A DNA stretch of 64,000 nucleotides, from the NCBI GenBank assembly GCA_001792895.1, contig MARA01000020.1, positions 124,001-188,000 on the forward strand, given 5' to 3'. Under the pieces are notes generated by a model. The model was not told the origin of the DNA. It saw only the letters and a program-made list of their open reading frames with translations, and searched no databases. Shown here piece after piece: positions 27,601 to 42,600 of this stretch (position 1 is the first letter of the stretch; each line of letters opens with the position of its first letter). The stretch comes from Lentinus brumalis. Its lineage: Eukaryota > Basidiomycota > Agaricomycetes > Polyporales > Polyporaceae. The position numbers and the translations under genes were made by a program.

Positions 27601-30600
27601 CTCCGACCAACTTGGACCGCAGACAAGGGAAGCGCTTGTGACGTCAAACGCGCTTACTTACTTGTCTTTGTACCACCACGACGCCGCGTCCCTCACCATA
27701 AACTTTGAGAAAAGAAGATGCCCCGACAGGTTTCAATATGCTCATATACAACGCGACTGCCAGACTCTCGTTCGGTGGTACGCTTGGACTGTACTTGGTA
27801 CCTCGCCGCGAGCGCGAGCTCCGCCCAACTCGTCAGCCCACATACCGATCGGGAAGACAACCTTATAATACAGATTGTGGCCACGAAGATTCTCGCCATG
27901 TCTACCGGGCCGTGTAAGGGAAGCGTCCCTGCTCCTTCCGTATCGCTCATATGGTGACATGACAGCGGAGCTCCTTGACTTCGACCACCTCCACCTCTCT
28001 TGACCCTGTGATGCTCTGCCCTATGTCGCCGGCAACTCACCTCGGACGGTCTCTGAACACGCGTATGCTTGTTCAGCGGACCTCTTTGAGTACCAGCAAC
28101 TGTCTCCGACGCATTTCGTCCAGCTCGCCGGCACCAGTTGGTGTCGAGAGAGCTCTGCAGGCCTCCAAGAACCTATGTATGTCTCCGCCAACTCCGCCCG
28201 AGTGCGTGCAGGCTGATAATCATGCATATTGCAGCAGCGAACGAGTCGACCTTGTTCACCAGAGAGTTCTCCCTAGCAGATCGAGTCGCACTCGTAAGCG
28301 GAGCAAGACGTGGGATCGGTCTCGAGGCCGCTTTCACTCTCGCAGAAGCCGGAGCACGCGCCGTCTATTGCGTCGACTTAGTCCAAGATCCCGGAGAGGA
28401 ATGGACGAAGGTTCGCGAGTTTGCCACTCGCATGGGTCTCGGGAGTTTCCACTACGTGCAGGGCGACGTACGTGATCAGGTACGTAAGATATCTTCTGCT
28501 CGGAATACAGCGAGCATGCTGAGGTATAGTGTCTCAGGCACAAATGTGGAAGGTCGGAGAGACGGTCGGAGATAGGGAGGGACGACTCGACGTCTGCGTC
28601 GCTGCGGCTGGTATACTGGGTGGCAACATACCATCGCTCGAGTACACTGGGCAGACGTTCCAGGATGTGAGTACGACGTCATACTCACAGCGGAGCCATT
28701 GACAGTGTTGTGACACCTTGCAGGTCGTCGATGTGAATCTCAAGGGCGTTCTGTTTACTGCGCAAGCGGCAGGCCGGCAGATGGTCCGTTTCGAGCAAGG
28801 CGGAAGCATCATCATGATCGCCAGCATCTGCGGCTCTGTAGCAGTTGAGGTGCGCAATTCTCTCTACTCAGTGCCGCCTGATTTTGATACACAGTGGTAC
28901 TTGCGACTGCTCTCAGCCCACTATCTGCGATGTCGCGTATCATGCGACAAAATCCGGCGTCCTTCAGCTCGCTCGCAGCATGGCATGTGAACTCGGTCCA
29001 AAGGGCATACGAGTGAACACAGTCAGCCCTGGATTTGTCCGAACGCGGTGAGCAAAGCGTCGTCTTTCCCTGATCTCCACCGAATGCCGAACTCTCTGCA
29101 GGATGACTGCGCTGCCATTCGATGAACACCCCGGTATGGAGGCGACGTTTGCTAGTGCGAACCCACTAGGGAGGATCGCGCGTCCTGACGAACTACGGGG
29201 CGTCTTCGCATGGCTCGCCAGCGATGCAAGCTCGTACTGCACGGGGACGGAGTGAGTTCACCTCCTCCTATCACGTCTTGAGTATGCCACCAATCCGCAT
29301 TTGTAGTGTTCCCGTGAACGGAGGTCACTTGGCATGGTGATGTTGTCAAATGGCCCTCCGACGCTTCCTAGATGCGAAGCAGAGTTCTCATAACACTGTC
29401 CACGTACGCTGAGTCAAATTGAGCAAGACAGCTCATGACAGGGCCCCATGACGGCCTCGGACGACTTCGTAACTTCGCGGTTGTATGCCGGCTTCGAATG
29501 CTCTCAGGCACTCCTGCGGAGTACAAAAGGCGTCCTGATCCGACCCCCTGTTTGCCCTATCCTCATCTCTCACAGGCATCCTAAGGTTGTCTAGTATGCT
29601 TCCCAAACCCTCTGGAGCGCGCCTCACCTCGGTGCTCAGCACACGACGCTCTCACGGCGCGTTCCACACCAGTGCTTCTCGTCGGGCTGCCGGTGACCGC
29701 ATGACGGGCACGTTGCCACCCTACGGTCCGGTCGGCGTAGCGAGAGCACTCGATGCCTCATCTGCCACTGGTACGTCCTCTTCAAGGTCTTGCGACCTTT
29801 CGGAACCCGTTATTGATGCGATGCTCAGGCACGAATCCGACGCTCTTCGCCAAAGAGTTCTCTCTCGCCGACCGCGTCGCTTTGGTCAGCGGTGGTAACC
29901 GCGGTATCGGACTAGAGATGGCACTCGCCCTCGTGGAAGCCGGGACACGCACCGTGTATTGCCTGGACCTCCCGGAGAAGCCTGGGGACGAGTTCACGAA
30001 GGTCCGCGAGTATGCGTCTCATCTTAAGGGTACGGGTGGCGAGGCGAGGCTGGAGTACGTCAGCGCGGACGTCACAAACCAGGTGAGTCTCGCACCTCAT
30101 TCTGTTTCAAGCATGCGTGTCGACTATGGGATATGTTGCGTAGAACGCGATGTGGAAGATCGGGAAGACCATCGGGGATCGGGAGGGAAGGATGGACGTA
30201 TGCGTCGCAGCCGCGGGGATTCTGCGCGGCGACACCCCTTGCCTCACCTATCCGGCGAAGCAGTTCGAAGAGGTGCGCTTGATTCCCCTTTCCAGTTCTT
30301 CGCAACTCGCGTCCTGACTTCGCGAGGGTAGGTGATAGCTGTGAACGTCAATGGCGTGCTCTACACAGCGCAGGCGGCAGGACAGCAGATGGAACGCTTT
30401 GGCAACGGAGGGAGTATCATCATGATTGCAAGCATCAGCGGGCACGGAGCGAATCAAGTAAGTTTTTTTTCTCTCGTACGTACCTTGGACGTGATGGACC
30501 CGGACTGACGATGTCTTCGCAGGGACACCCGTGGGTCTCGTACAACACCTCGAAGTCCGCAGTTCTGCAGATGGCACGAAGCATGGCTTGCGAGCTTGGT

Positions 30601-33600
30601 CCCAAAAAAATTCGCGTCAACACGATCAGTCCCGGATACATAAATACGAGGTACGAAGTCTGCAGGTACCATCACCAGTTGTACGATCGACTGATCTGGG
30701 CTTCGGACAGCATGACAGGGCAGTTCCTCGCGAAGCGTCCGGAGCTCGTCGAAGTATGGTCGAGCCACAACCCACTCGGTCGAATTGGACGCCCGGACGA
30801 ACTGCGCGGGATCGTGGCATGGCTTGCGAGCGATTCGAGCTCGTTCTGCACCGGGAGCGAGTGAGTACCGTCGGTGTTGCAGTACTGTCATTCGCGTCAG
30901 CTAAGGGTCCCATCATCATCGCAGCATTCTTGTGAGCGGAGGGCATCATGCTTGGTAGAAAGGGAGTATGTCACTGTATCAGAATGTGCATCGCAAAAGT
31001 ATGCAGAGCGAAGTACCCTGCATCTCTTGAGCATGCAGTGACAATGACGAACCCGAGCATGTTCAGCAGCAAAACGATACTTTGTCGGAGAAAGATATCG
31101 TCAAGTGCAGATCACAGGCTAAACGCGGTCAGGCTTGGCAATGATAGCTCGCGGGGACGCGCACACCTTCACTAGGTTTCGCAAAGATTGAGGGCTGGAG
31201 CGCAGCACCAAGAGACGCGCTGAGACACGTCCCCCTGGCAGGCTGTCACGGACGCGTGAAGCGTTTATCACGTGATGCAGTGTCACGACCTGCCCACTGG
31301 TGACGTGACGAAGCGTCCCGTCAGCAACTTCCACCACGACGGTCGCACGACCCACTTACGCGAAGATGTCCTCTCGAACCTCCACACGGCGCAAGAGAGC
31401 CGCAATCTCAGCATATAATGACGAGAACTCCCCTTCCCCGCGGCCTCGTCGCGAACGCTCCCCTTCCATCGTCTTCCTCTACATCCGCAAGTCCGCACCA
31501 CCGCCCTTCAACGCCGACAGCGCGAACCTCATCCTTCATACTCCGGCGGGGACCCCGTTTAGACTGAACAGGCAAACCATAAGGAATGCGTCGCCGGTGC
31601 TGGATGCCGAAATCACTCAAAGCGAGGATGCGTACCGTGCGCTGACTCCCGGTCAAATCGTGCTACCCCATTGTGTCGAACTCAACGTCCCCGAGTCCGA
31701 CTTTGTTTTGGAGGCCCTTTTGCGCTTTATCTACTTCGAAGAGCCCGTCCTCCTCGACTTGGACGACATCGTCGACGTCCTCCAGGCCGCGACCAAGTAC
31801 AAAATACGCGTCGCCATCCAGGGCCTGACGAAGGCGCTCCGCTTGCCGCGCTTCCTCGACAAGGACCCTCTCCGCGTCTTCAGCATATTCAATAGGTTTC
31901 AGCTTGAAGACGCGGATGCCGCCTTTAAGCGCGCTGTACTGAAGCACGCCGTGCCGTGGCCACCGACCAACCACGACCCTGAGCAAGACATGTCGCTCGA
32001 AGAGCTCTACGGCGTAGTGAAGTATCGCCGGCAGATGGCATTCTCCGCAATCTCCCTCATAGAGGACCCGACACGCCTTCGTCTTCCATGGGACCGCATA
32101 CCTGGCGGGAAGCCGCCGTGTGGCGGGACGTGCTGGTGGCCGGTGTACGCAGACCGCGCCAGGCCGTTGCTACACGACGCCCCTCTAAGCGATGTCGTTT
32201 GCAGTCCCGCCTTCATTGCATCGATCGGGATGGAACTGAAGTGCGTGGACTGCAGGGAGCGCCTACTGTGCGTTCTTCTCCCCAGCGGGTTCATCGAACA
32301 GCTGAGACGCGACATCGATGCCCTACCGGACACCCCTTACTACTACTGGTGAGACCTCAGTTTCAACTCTCCGTCTTTGCGCCGGAATGCTCACACAGAG
32401 ATGATGCCAGAATACATACGAGTGCGTTGAATGTAAGACATATTCACGACGCTACCTCGGCATTCAAACATCGGGAATCGGAAGCTTACGAACTTGCAAA
32501 CCAACAGGCACGTTCGAAATGTCATCATACAAGGCAGCATCGAACCGTCAACTCTTTGCCCTGCTTGGAAGTTCTCATTCGTCATCATATCCAATCCTTC
32601 GTCTTCGAATCGACAATGCGTGATGTACTCGGAGCCGGTATTATGCATACGGGCGCAGGACGCTATTTTCCGTGCTTCGTGCTGGAACTTGAAGATGTTC
32701 GGGCTTTGCTCCTCCGGTCGTCGTGCGTTCGAACGACTCCACAATCATCTCTTGTATCATTCTTGACCGAATACTTATGATGCCGATGGAACTGCTACAG
32801 TCTACTCGCCCGCTGCCTCAGGACCTCCCATGACGGCGCGCCTATCACCACAGGATAATGATCCCGAGTCCTCGATCGGTACGGAAGCTCAGCCTCCGCG
32901 GTATAAAAGTGGACGCGCCGCAGAGACGTCCTCATCACTTCCCCCAGCGTGCTGAGCTCGTCGACGTTTTACTCCTACCTCTCCTTTTTATCGAGCTGCG
33001 CTCGCAGGGCTCCCCTCCATTCGTTCACCTTCCTTCCCTCGACCTTCTTTACTTCACTTTCTTCGACCTTCTATTCGCCCGCCTCATATCTGTCCTACAC
33101 ATCCCTCCTGTCCTAGCATGCGTCCGCACGCTCTCTTCCTTTCAGCCGCATTGCTTGTTGCGAGCTGCCGCGCCGCTCCAGTTCCCGTGCCCGCAGCCTC
33201 AGACTCGGTGATCAGGCTCAACGACATTACAGCAAAACATATCATCTTGACACGCGTACGTCGTTAGCCCAGTGTCTCTTTTGGAGAGATCCCGACGATG
33301 CCTTCACCACAGAATGTCCCGGAAGTCGCCACAGACGTCGATGCCGGACCTCCAGTGTCAGACACGGGTTCCGCATCCGACGTATCTGAAGGCATACACA
33401 CGAGACCTACACTGCTCCTCGAATTGGAACTGGAACTTCAGGTGTATGGTATGTGCATACACAGGTCATCATCATGCGCTATACCATTCTGACGAGTCGT
33501 TCTACAGAACGGGAGTGAGTTCGAGTCATTTCGACCGCTCGGTGAATGATACCTGACTGAGTGTGCTGACTTCATCCTGGTGTCTCTAGGGCCGATACCC

Positions 33601-36600
33601 GGGACAGCACACACTACTCGGACAGCAGCTCGAGCACCCTAGATCTATCCAGACGGAGGGCGGCGCACGGCTTGATCTTCAGTGACGATGCGACCTCTGC
33701 GCTGAATCGCACCTGTATAGGCGCAGGGGGGCCGCGCGGCTGTGACGGTTCGGGACCCGGTGTGAATGAACCACAATCGTTACGCAGAAATCTCAACTCG
33801 TATCTGCCGCAGGATGTCTCGGGCGCGACAACGCACACAGACGTCGACGCATCAGACAGTTCCTACCCGCCTCAAACTACGCAGGCCACACGTTCCCTCT
33901 TGGAAGCTCATGGTATGCCATACACGTCCAGCCATCGTGACACAAATTTTGACGAATACTTCCTGCAGTCCGCGAGTGCGTCTTCGCATTGACTTGGCGA
34001 GCACGCTTCATATTGCTGACATGCTAACTCTCGTTAGCTCTGCCCCAACCAAGAATTCCCGATGGGAAGAATCGAGTTCAAGCCGCGCCGCACCCACTAG
34101 CCGTGTACTCTTGAAGGGGCTGCCATGGCTGGGGGGCACAAAGTCCGTTTGACCCACGTTTGTGCCCTGATAGAACATCCTACCTGACAGGTCCGCGTAG
34201 GAGGTAGGACTATTTTCAGGACGTTGTGGAGTCCGCATGTATACAGCTATTTCCATGCTACACCCACGGCCCATATTATGTGAGAGTACGCACAGATACA
34301 AAGCGTTGGTTGCATCCAGGTGAAAGCAGTGATGATGTCGCATTCACGACCAAACCAGCCCGCTCAGCGATAACGTCTCTTGATCATAGCGACATAGCGA
34401 GACTCACAGGTAAGGCAACCTCGACCGCCGGTAGCATCGCCTCACGAGGTTTCGGTGCCGCCGTGACGCTCCGCACGGGTCGCTGGCCAGTGGCGACCAG
34501 AGGCGGCGCAGGCGACCGGAGGCGTACGAGCCAGGTCCTTCCCGCACTGCAGATGTCTATCTGGAATTGGCAGGAGACAGAACCAGTCGTCGCCGATACC
34601 GGCGATACGACTGGACGGCGTATAGCCCCTCGACACTCGGATTGGAATCTCTCAAGTCAAGGTGACGTCTACGGATCCGGACTAAACTTTCTGCTCTAGA
34701 CGAGGTGCGGGACAGCGACTGACATAGGCGGCGACGTCACGATGTAGGACAGGTGCGCCAAAGTGCGAATATTCGTGATCGAGTCAGGATCATACATGGT
34801 GCTCTTATGATAGTCGTATTACCATGCGCGATGACCGCCATCTACAATGATGCTGCAACAACGAATGAGTGCACATACTCCCAGGTACAAATACGTACTC
34901 ACTCGCTTCCTGTACAGAATGAGCTCGCATCGCTCGCGAGGAATGTTAAGGCTCCACGAAGCTCGTCCGGACGTCCGATCCTCCCCATGGGGTTCGCGGC
35001 CGCGACCTTCGCGCCTAGTTCAGGTACTTGGTCCAGCCATTCGGTCATCCTACATACAGAGTTGGCGCGTGTTCAGCAGATCAGCGTCGATTCTTCTCAA
35101 TATCTGGGCTGAGGAAAGGTACATACTTGGTGGTAACGAACCCCGGGCTGATCGTGTTGACTCGGATGTGCTGCGGCGCGAGCTCACATGCCATGGTACG
35201 TGCCATCTGCAGGACTGCAGCTTTCGACGCTTGGTAGGGTATGGTGCATATCGGCGGCTGGAGAATTGTCCGGTCAGGGAGACACGCGCTGGAAAGACGG
35301 GAGCGAGGACGTACCTCCATTGCGACCCTCCCGCATATGCTCGCAATCATTACGATACTCCCGCCGTTCCCAAACCGCGCCATCTGGCGGGCGGCGGCTT
35401 GAGCCGTAAAGAGCACGCCGTTGACGTTCACGTCCATGACCTGCCGAGGTTCAGTACATGGAGTTCCACTCATGTGTTTGAGCATCACTCACCTCCTGGA
35501 ATTCCTTTCCCGGAAAGTCTACGGCTGCTCCTATATCAGCAGTACCGGCAGCTGGGACACATACGTCCAAACGGCCCTCGCAATTTCCTATCTGCTCGGC
35601 CAGCTTCCACATAGCTTTCTACCCGATTAGAGACTGGGTGAGCACACTTACCTCCGATAGGGGAACGAGCAGAGCGGGCTGATACTCACCTGATCACGGA
35701 CGTCGCCTTGCCAGTATTCCAGCTTGCACGACAAATCCATAGACTGAATGAAGGTGCGCACTTTCATGAATTCTTCTCCGGGCTGCTCGGGGAGGTCGAT
35801 GCAGTACACGGCGCGTGCTCCCGCCTCCGCAAACGTCAGTGCCGCCTCGAGACCGATCCCGCGATTTCCACCGGTCACAAGCGCGACACGGTCAGAAAGC
35901 GAAAACTCGTGCGTGAATAGCGTGGGTGTCGGTGCTGTAACAAGTGGGAATCATCAGGCCTGCAGAGGTGAGGCTGTAAAGAGCAGGTCGGACGTACGCG
36001 CAGCTGAAGACTCCAACTCGGTCGCTGCGAGCGCTCTGGCAACGCCGACAGGTCCGCAAGGAGGCGAGGTAGCAATCTCCAAAGACATTTCGATACAAGG
36101 GGTTCGTCAGACTGCGATTGAGGAGCTCGCTGGAGGAGGGAGGGCTGGAATGTCCAGTGGGTTCTGTAAACATCGCAGCGCCGGAGCTGGCTATATAGGC
36201 TACATACCGGCGAGAACTTGTGCTCGGCAGTTGGGCCTGGCCCTGGACACATCAGCGCTCTGATATAAAACGGACTTCTTGACCTACAAGCGCAGGCCGT
36301 CGATAATGAACCCAAGCCTGTCGGTACTGCCTGGGATGAGGATGTGAGGGACCTCCGACGCGGAGGTTAGTCACAACCTGTGTATCAAGAGGAGCGCTCG
36401 GTGCTGTTCTGAAGCACTCCCAACGCTCCCATGAATATCTGTAGTTCTTGTGGGGACATCCGCTTGCCAATGCCTTGTCCTTCGTGACTTGGAAAACAGC
36501 GCCGCGCCCATGCTTCTCGGCGCTGAGCGGCGAGCGCGGTCGAATGGGGTGACGCACTGCGGTTTTCGCGAACTCATCTCTGAGTTTGTGATTGCTAGTA

Positions 36601-39600
36601 CTTGCGATAACCTTCCGGGTGGCCTGTATGGTCGTAGGTAGCTTCAGTAGTACGGCGAGAGATGACTCGCCTGAGGTTAGCTCGAAGTTGGCTCGTTCCG
36701 ATTACGTAATGGGCGCGAGGGTGATGACCTGTGATGACGGTAACTTGAATTCAAGCGTTGAACGTACTTCTTCCTCCTCCATCATCTCCAGAGTGAGTTG
36801 TCATGTAAACGCCCCACTCACTACAAGCAGTCATTCGAGTGCTAGACCGTCTTTCTTTGCAGGTGCTAGGTTCGCACTGATGCTGATGACGGCAATGCTA
36901 TTATAACTTCCCAATAGGACAGTATCACGCTGCACATCTCAGTGTGAGTGCGCTCTTCAAATGAATGCTACCCATCTACGTCATCCAAGTATAATCCTGA
37001 TTATACTCCCCAGGTGCCCCCGCAGCCGACGACACGCCCGTCCCGGTCACGCTGGACCATTGGACCCGCATGGGCGGTGTCTGAACCATACAGCGGACCG
37101 TGCATATCGACTTACACGGTAAGCTGGAGCCTGGGTGCCATCCCTGCTCTGTGCATGTGAACAGTGACGCGCTACGCTCTTTTGACAGCATAGAGACCGG
37201 AGAATCCCTATTAGGAGCCGTCAGTCCCTCGGTGACATGCAATTGCGGCTCGTGGAATGGCCGACGTCCGCATGCGAACGTGAGACACTACTATAAGTAC
37301 CACATTGTGCCTTTCTGGCTCCCCTGCACCCGACACTCGAGAGCCTGCCAGCGCATTTTCCACCAGGACGGCATGCTCATTCTCCTTGTCCCCGTCGCGT
37401 TCTCCCTCTGCGTAGCGTTCGTCGCGGCCTCCCCAGTCGTCAACACGGCTGCTCTGGTCGTGCGGGAGGTACACCTTAGGCCGAACGAGACCGTCCTAGA
37501 GGTATGTGTTCATCACCAGTGGAGTTCAGCAAGTCTGACCGCCATATATGGTCGAAAGAAACGAAACGTTGGCGGGGTGTACATCTGCTCCGGGACGAAC
37601 TGGAGCGGCTCCTGCGGCCACGCAGTGCAGCCCTTAGACACCTGCATCGTTCTGGGCTCGGACTGGAAGAACGAAATAGCGAGCTTCGGACCTGACTCGT
37701 GCACGATGTGTTTCGGTACGTCCATCCCTCTATCGATTACGCTCATCGTGTCCCGTCGCTGAGCTCGCTCCCGCCGGCAGCGTACAAGTATGCCCTGTAC
37801 TCATGCTCGAGAGCAGGAATGGTAGACTGATTCAGCAATCTCGTCTGCAGGACGACCAACTGCGCGTTCGGAGACGGCTTCGTTTGGATGTTCCAGAACC
37901 CCGGCGACGCGAGCGGAGGACGAAGCGTTACTAACAACGCGTGGAACACTCACATCGCCTCCTTCAAGTGCTGGCGGTCTCCCGACTGCTACGCGTCCTG
38001 ACGGCTAGTCAGAGTTCCATAGCAAGTAGTCCACCTTCGACCAGCTCCAGAGGGTGGGTGCCCGCCATTGTGCAGCGGTGGGGGTGTTCTGGACAAGAAG
38101 TCACTAGGGAAGGGGCCGCCGATCAGATCTCAGAACTCCGCAGCATACTGACTTAACCACAACGCCGCAGAAGAAGCATATATGACGAACGCATATCATG
38201 TACATATTCTACAATACTGGGTGATGTTACATTACAGCTTTAGCGAATAGATAGACAGAGCGGACACGATTACGCGGAGCATAAGTTAGCAGTGACAGAT
38301 GACAAGCAAAGGGTCAGAAGAACGTTGCCCTTCAAGCTTCAATAGTTGAGGTACTCGATCTGCTCGAGGCGGCGGACCTTCTCGAGCTTCCACAGCCCGC
38401 CCTCGAAGCCGCGCGTCATCGCGTATCCAGAGACGAGCTGCACCTTGCGCAGGTTCGGGCAGAACCGGGTCCACCCGATGAGCGTGTCGCGCAGCTCGTC
38501 CTCGATCGACGCAAACGACGAGTCCCACAGGAACGGCGGGTGCACCGGCGCGAACTCGCCGCGCGGCGGGAGCTGGTACATCTCCAGCGTGTGCAGCTCC
38601 GGCATCTCCGCGAGGAAGTCGGGCGCCAGCGACACGAGGAAGTTCTGCCCGGACGTTAGCATAGTTCAATCAACGCGGACGGCGCACGCACCTCGTCAGG
38701 GCCCGGCCCGTCGTACACAATCTTCAGCCGGCGGAGCTCCTTGAAGTGGCGCGAGACCGCGGACACAATCTCCGCGTCCCACCCCTTGCACTCCATCATC
38801 AGCATCTTCAGCCCGGGGCGGACGAGCGCGATGCTCGCGAGCGCCGTCACGCCCTCCCGCGAGCTCAGCCCGCACTTGAGCAGCCCGAGTGCCTCCACGT
38901 CCCGTACCGTCGCGATAAACTGCGCCGTCTCGACCGGCGCAGCGAACCGCTCCAGGCCGAGCGGGAGCGCCTCCGCGGCAATCGTGACCTGCGCAGGCAC
39001 AAAGATCGGCGTGGACACGACCTTGAGGCTCGGGGCCTGCGCGCAGAAGTGATACAGGTGCGTGTCCGGGAACGTACTCTGCGCGCCGGCCCAGTGCGGG
39101 GACTGCTTCGGCTCGGGCGCGGTGATCGTGCGCTTGCGGACAATGTAGAGCTCCTCGATCGACGCGGGGACCGTCCAGCCACGCGCCGGCGCATCGGACG
39201 ACCCAAAGACGTACCGGAAGACATCCGCGGACGCGTCGACAGTAAGTGTCCTCAGGTTTTCGGCGACGGCGAGCGAGAGCGCCTGCGCAAATGGGTCAGG
39301 CGGGTTGATCCACATCGGTGCACCTGCGCCTGGTCCAGCCGGTGGCCCGTGCAACTGCAGCTGCTGGAACTGCTGCAGGTTCATAATCATGGGGTCATGG
39401 TTCACGTGCGCGTCGTGTCCGCGGCGGACGTTGAGCATCGTGAGCTCGGTGATTGGGAGTTTGCGGCTGTCGAAGCCTTGCGCAGCGTCCGCCTGGAGCA
39501 CGCATGCCTCGATGCGCAGCGAGCGGAGCTGAGGCAAGCTGTGGATCAGACGAAAGTGGTCCTTGTCGATATACATGTCGACCAGTGCAAGCGACGAGAT

Positions 39601-42600
39601 GTTCGTGAACCGCTGTACGCGCTCCCAGAGGGTCCCGGTCACTCGCTCCGTGGCCTCTGTGAAGTTCCGACGCACGTCGGCTGCCGCGAGCCGAGCAGCG
39701 GGGGTGTTGTCGCCGAAAAGCCAGTCGTTTGTACTGAGGGCGTTCTGGACGGTCGAAGGAGGGCAGCCCAGACTGATCTCGAGAGAACGCACGTAAGGTT
39801 CCATGCCTTCGTTCCTCTCCCAGACCGCCAGGTTCTGCTCGGCATGGGCTTGTTTGAGCCACACAAGGTCGAGGTGGAGTGCGCGAGTGGTCAGGTCGTG
39901 GAACCGACGTGAGGCGACGCTGAGACTGTAGAGGTCGGAAGACTTAGGTACCAGAGCGAAGATCTCAAACCATATCTCCGCAGGTACTTTTTCTGCCGCA
40001 GAAGTGGTCGGCGAGTCCATGCTGGTTGTCTGCAAATTTTTGTCGTCTCAAGAGTAGCGTTAGAGTCCGCAGAGGAGCACGAGCAAACCCTCAAGACTTT
40101 CAAGACTCACTGGCAAGTATTCACGGTGTGCAGGATGAGTGTCGTCGCAGATGGCACCAGGAGATAATGGTCGTTGAGGACAAGTTCAGGACGAGGCTGA
40201 AGCGAATATAAAGCGCCTTTACCAGGCCCTTACATGTTTACTTTAACTTACTTACCTCCTGGTTTCAATCCACCACCACTTCCCAGCTTCGTCCACCGCG
40301 TCGACTCGCGACTCACACTAATTTGTTTCTGGCTCTGCTTGGGGAACATCGTACATACGACATATGTGCCCGACTATGGGTGAACTGGAGGCGCAAGAAT
40401 GCTCGACTGATGACGCGACAGCCGAAGCCTCAAGATCAGTGAGATTGGATACAAGAGGAGTCGTTCGGTTGGTACGTGCGTACTGGAGGGCAGTATGACG
40501 AATTGAGAGGGCTTCCGCAGTGGAGAACTCGGGGTTGCGGTTGGGTTGCGGGTAAGTTCAATGACTTCGCGGGGTTCTCTGGTCTCCCGTCCCGATGGTC
40601 CCGAGGCGTACACCACAATGTAGACGAATGGCATGGATTGGAAGTGATGAGTTGCGGGTAACTCAATTTCGCCAGCATGAGGCCGAGGTACAGAGCACGA
40701 AATCGGCATTCAGGTGCGAACTTTCCATTGTCTCATGCTCGCTGCAAATCCCGAACAGAATCTAGACTTCCGCACTGGACTTCGCGAGCTCATTACAGAG
40801 CTCGCTCGTCTACTAAACATAGTGCCCTCAGCCGCACGAGCTCCCAGAAGCTCTCATGTGAACTGTGCTTTATCAGCCCGTTCGATGACACCATCTTGCG
40901 CGTCCAGCGCGTACTTGAGCTGCGGTGTCGACATATATATGGATGAGTAGCAGGTATCGGGACGTGCGGAGTCCCTCTGCGAACCATCCTGCCATACTAC
41001 CCTCGAAATGCCGGAGATCCTCACTCTATACACCGCTAAGGTCAGACGCGTGTATATCATTACAAGGGTGTTGTGGCTAACAAGTAACTCAGGTCTGTCC
41101 GTACGCCCAACGCGTGAGTACTTTTGTCAACGGTATTGCGACCTCCTATTGACCGAACATGTTCAGGCGGAGATCGCTCTCGCAGAGGCGAAGGCTCCCT
41201 TCACCAGATATGAGATCGACCTGCAGAACAAGCCGGAGTGGTACGCACCGAAGGTGAACCCGGCTTCTAAGGTTCGTCTCGCCGATCAACACATCTAAAT
41301 TATTTCCGATGTTCATGCTGTCCCGTACGTTTCCTAGGTCCCCGCGATTGCATATGGCGGCCCAGAGGTCCCACCCGACCAGCCTTCGCCCGAGTCCACC
41401 AAGCTCGCCGAGTCGCTCGTCCTCGTTGAGTTCATCGCCGACCTTTACCCCAACGCGAACCTTCTCCCTTCCGACCCCGTTCTCCGTGCCAAGGCGCGCT
41501 TCTTCATAGACGGTGTCTCTACGAAACTCGTCCCCGCGTGGCACAACTTCCTCCAGGGCAAGGGCTCTGTCGAGGACCTGTACAAGGCCGTCGAGTACCT
41601 CCAGGAGCAGCTCCCTGCTGAGGGCGGCTTCGCCGTCGGACAGTACTCGATCGCGGACATCGCGATCACGCCGTTCCTTGCGCGCGCGAGGGTCGGGCTG
41701 ATTAACGAGCTCGGCGCGTACCCCGAAGGCGAGGGTAAGAAGGTGTGGGAGGCGTTGAGTTCTGGACAGGGGAGGCTTGCTCGGTTCGGCAAGTACGTCA
41801 CGGATCTGTTGAACAGGGACAGCTTCAAGGCTACATTCGATGAGGTGCGTGTGCATTTCGTGGAGATTCTTGCGCCGGACTGACGTCGCGCTGTGCCAGG
41901 CGTACATAACTGAGAGGCAGAAGGCTCGCTTTGCAAATGCGCGCGCCCAGCAGTGACTCCACGAAGCTAGATTATGAGACACCGTTGTACGAGTAAAAGC
42001 GCGCATCTTGAATATCAGTGTTATTGTAAGTTCCCATCAACCTGCGCACCATTCTGTTACATTGCTGTGATCGCGTTGTGTCAAACTTCCTAAGGCTCCA
42101 TACTGAACACAATTTCTCGTTTATGGTCGCATCTCTTGTCATACGTGTGTGGTCCTTCATCCTTTCCCTTCAACTCACTTCCTGGACGCTGTCTTCTCCT
42201 CAAAAGTGACCGACTTGTCCTCAAACGTCCACTCCACCTCCCTCCCGATGACCTTGCTCATCCCCACGCCAGGATAGTGACACACGTCCAGCTCCTCCCT
42301 ACTTCCCCCGATGAGGTACACCATATCCTTCTCCCCAGCTCTGAACGTATGTGCGCGCGGGGTCCCCGCCTTGAAGCCCAAGAAATCTCCAGGCTTCACG
42401 CTCTCCTCCCTCGGCACGACCGATTGCGGATCCGTTTCGCCCTTTCTGCCGTCCCATATGAGGATCACCGCGTCCGGGCTCGCCTCGAGGACGTAGAACC
42501 ACTCGTCCTCGTGCGTGTGCCAGTGCAGCGTCGTCGCCGTCTGGCCCGCTGGGAGGCGGCACAGGTGCACGGCGGTCTTCGTGAGGCCCGTGCTGTCCCC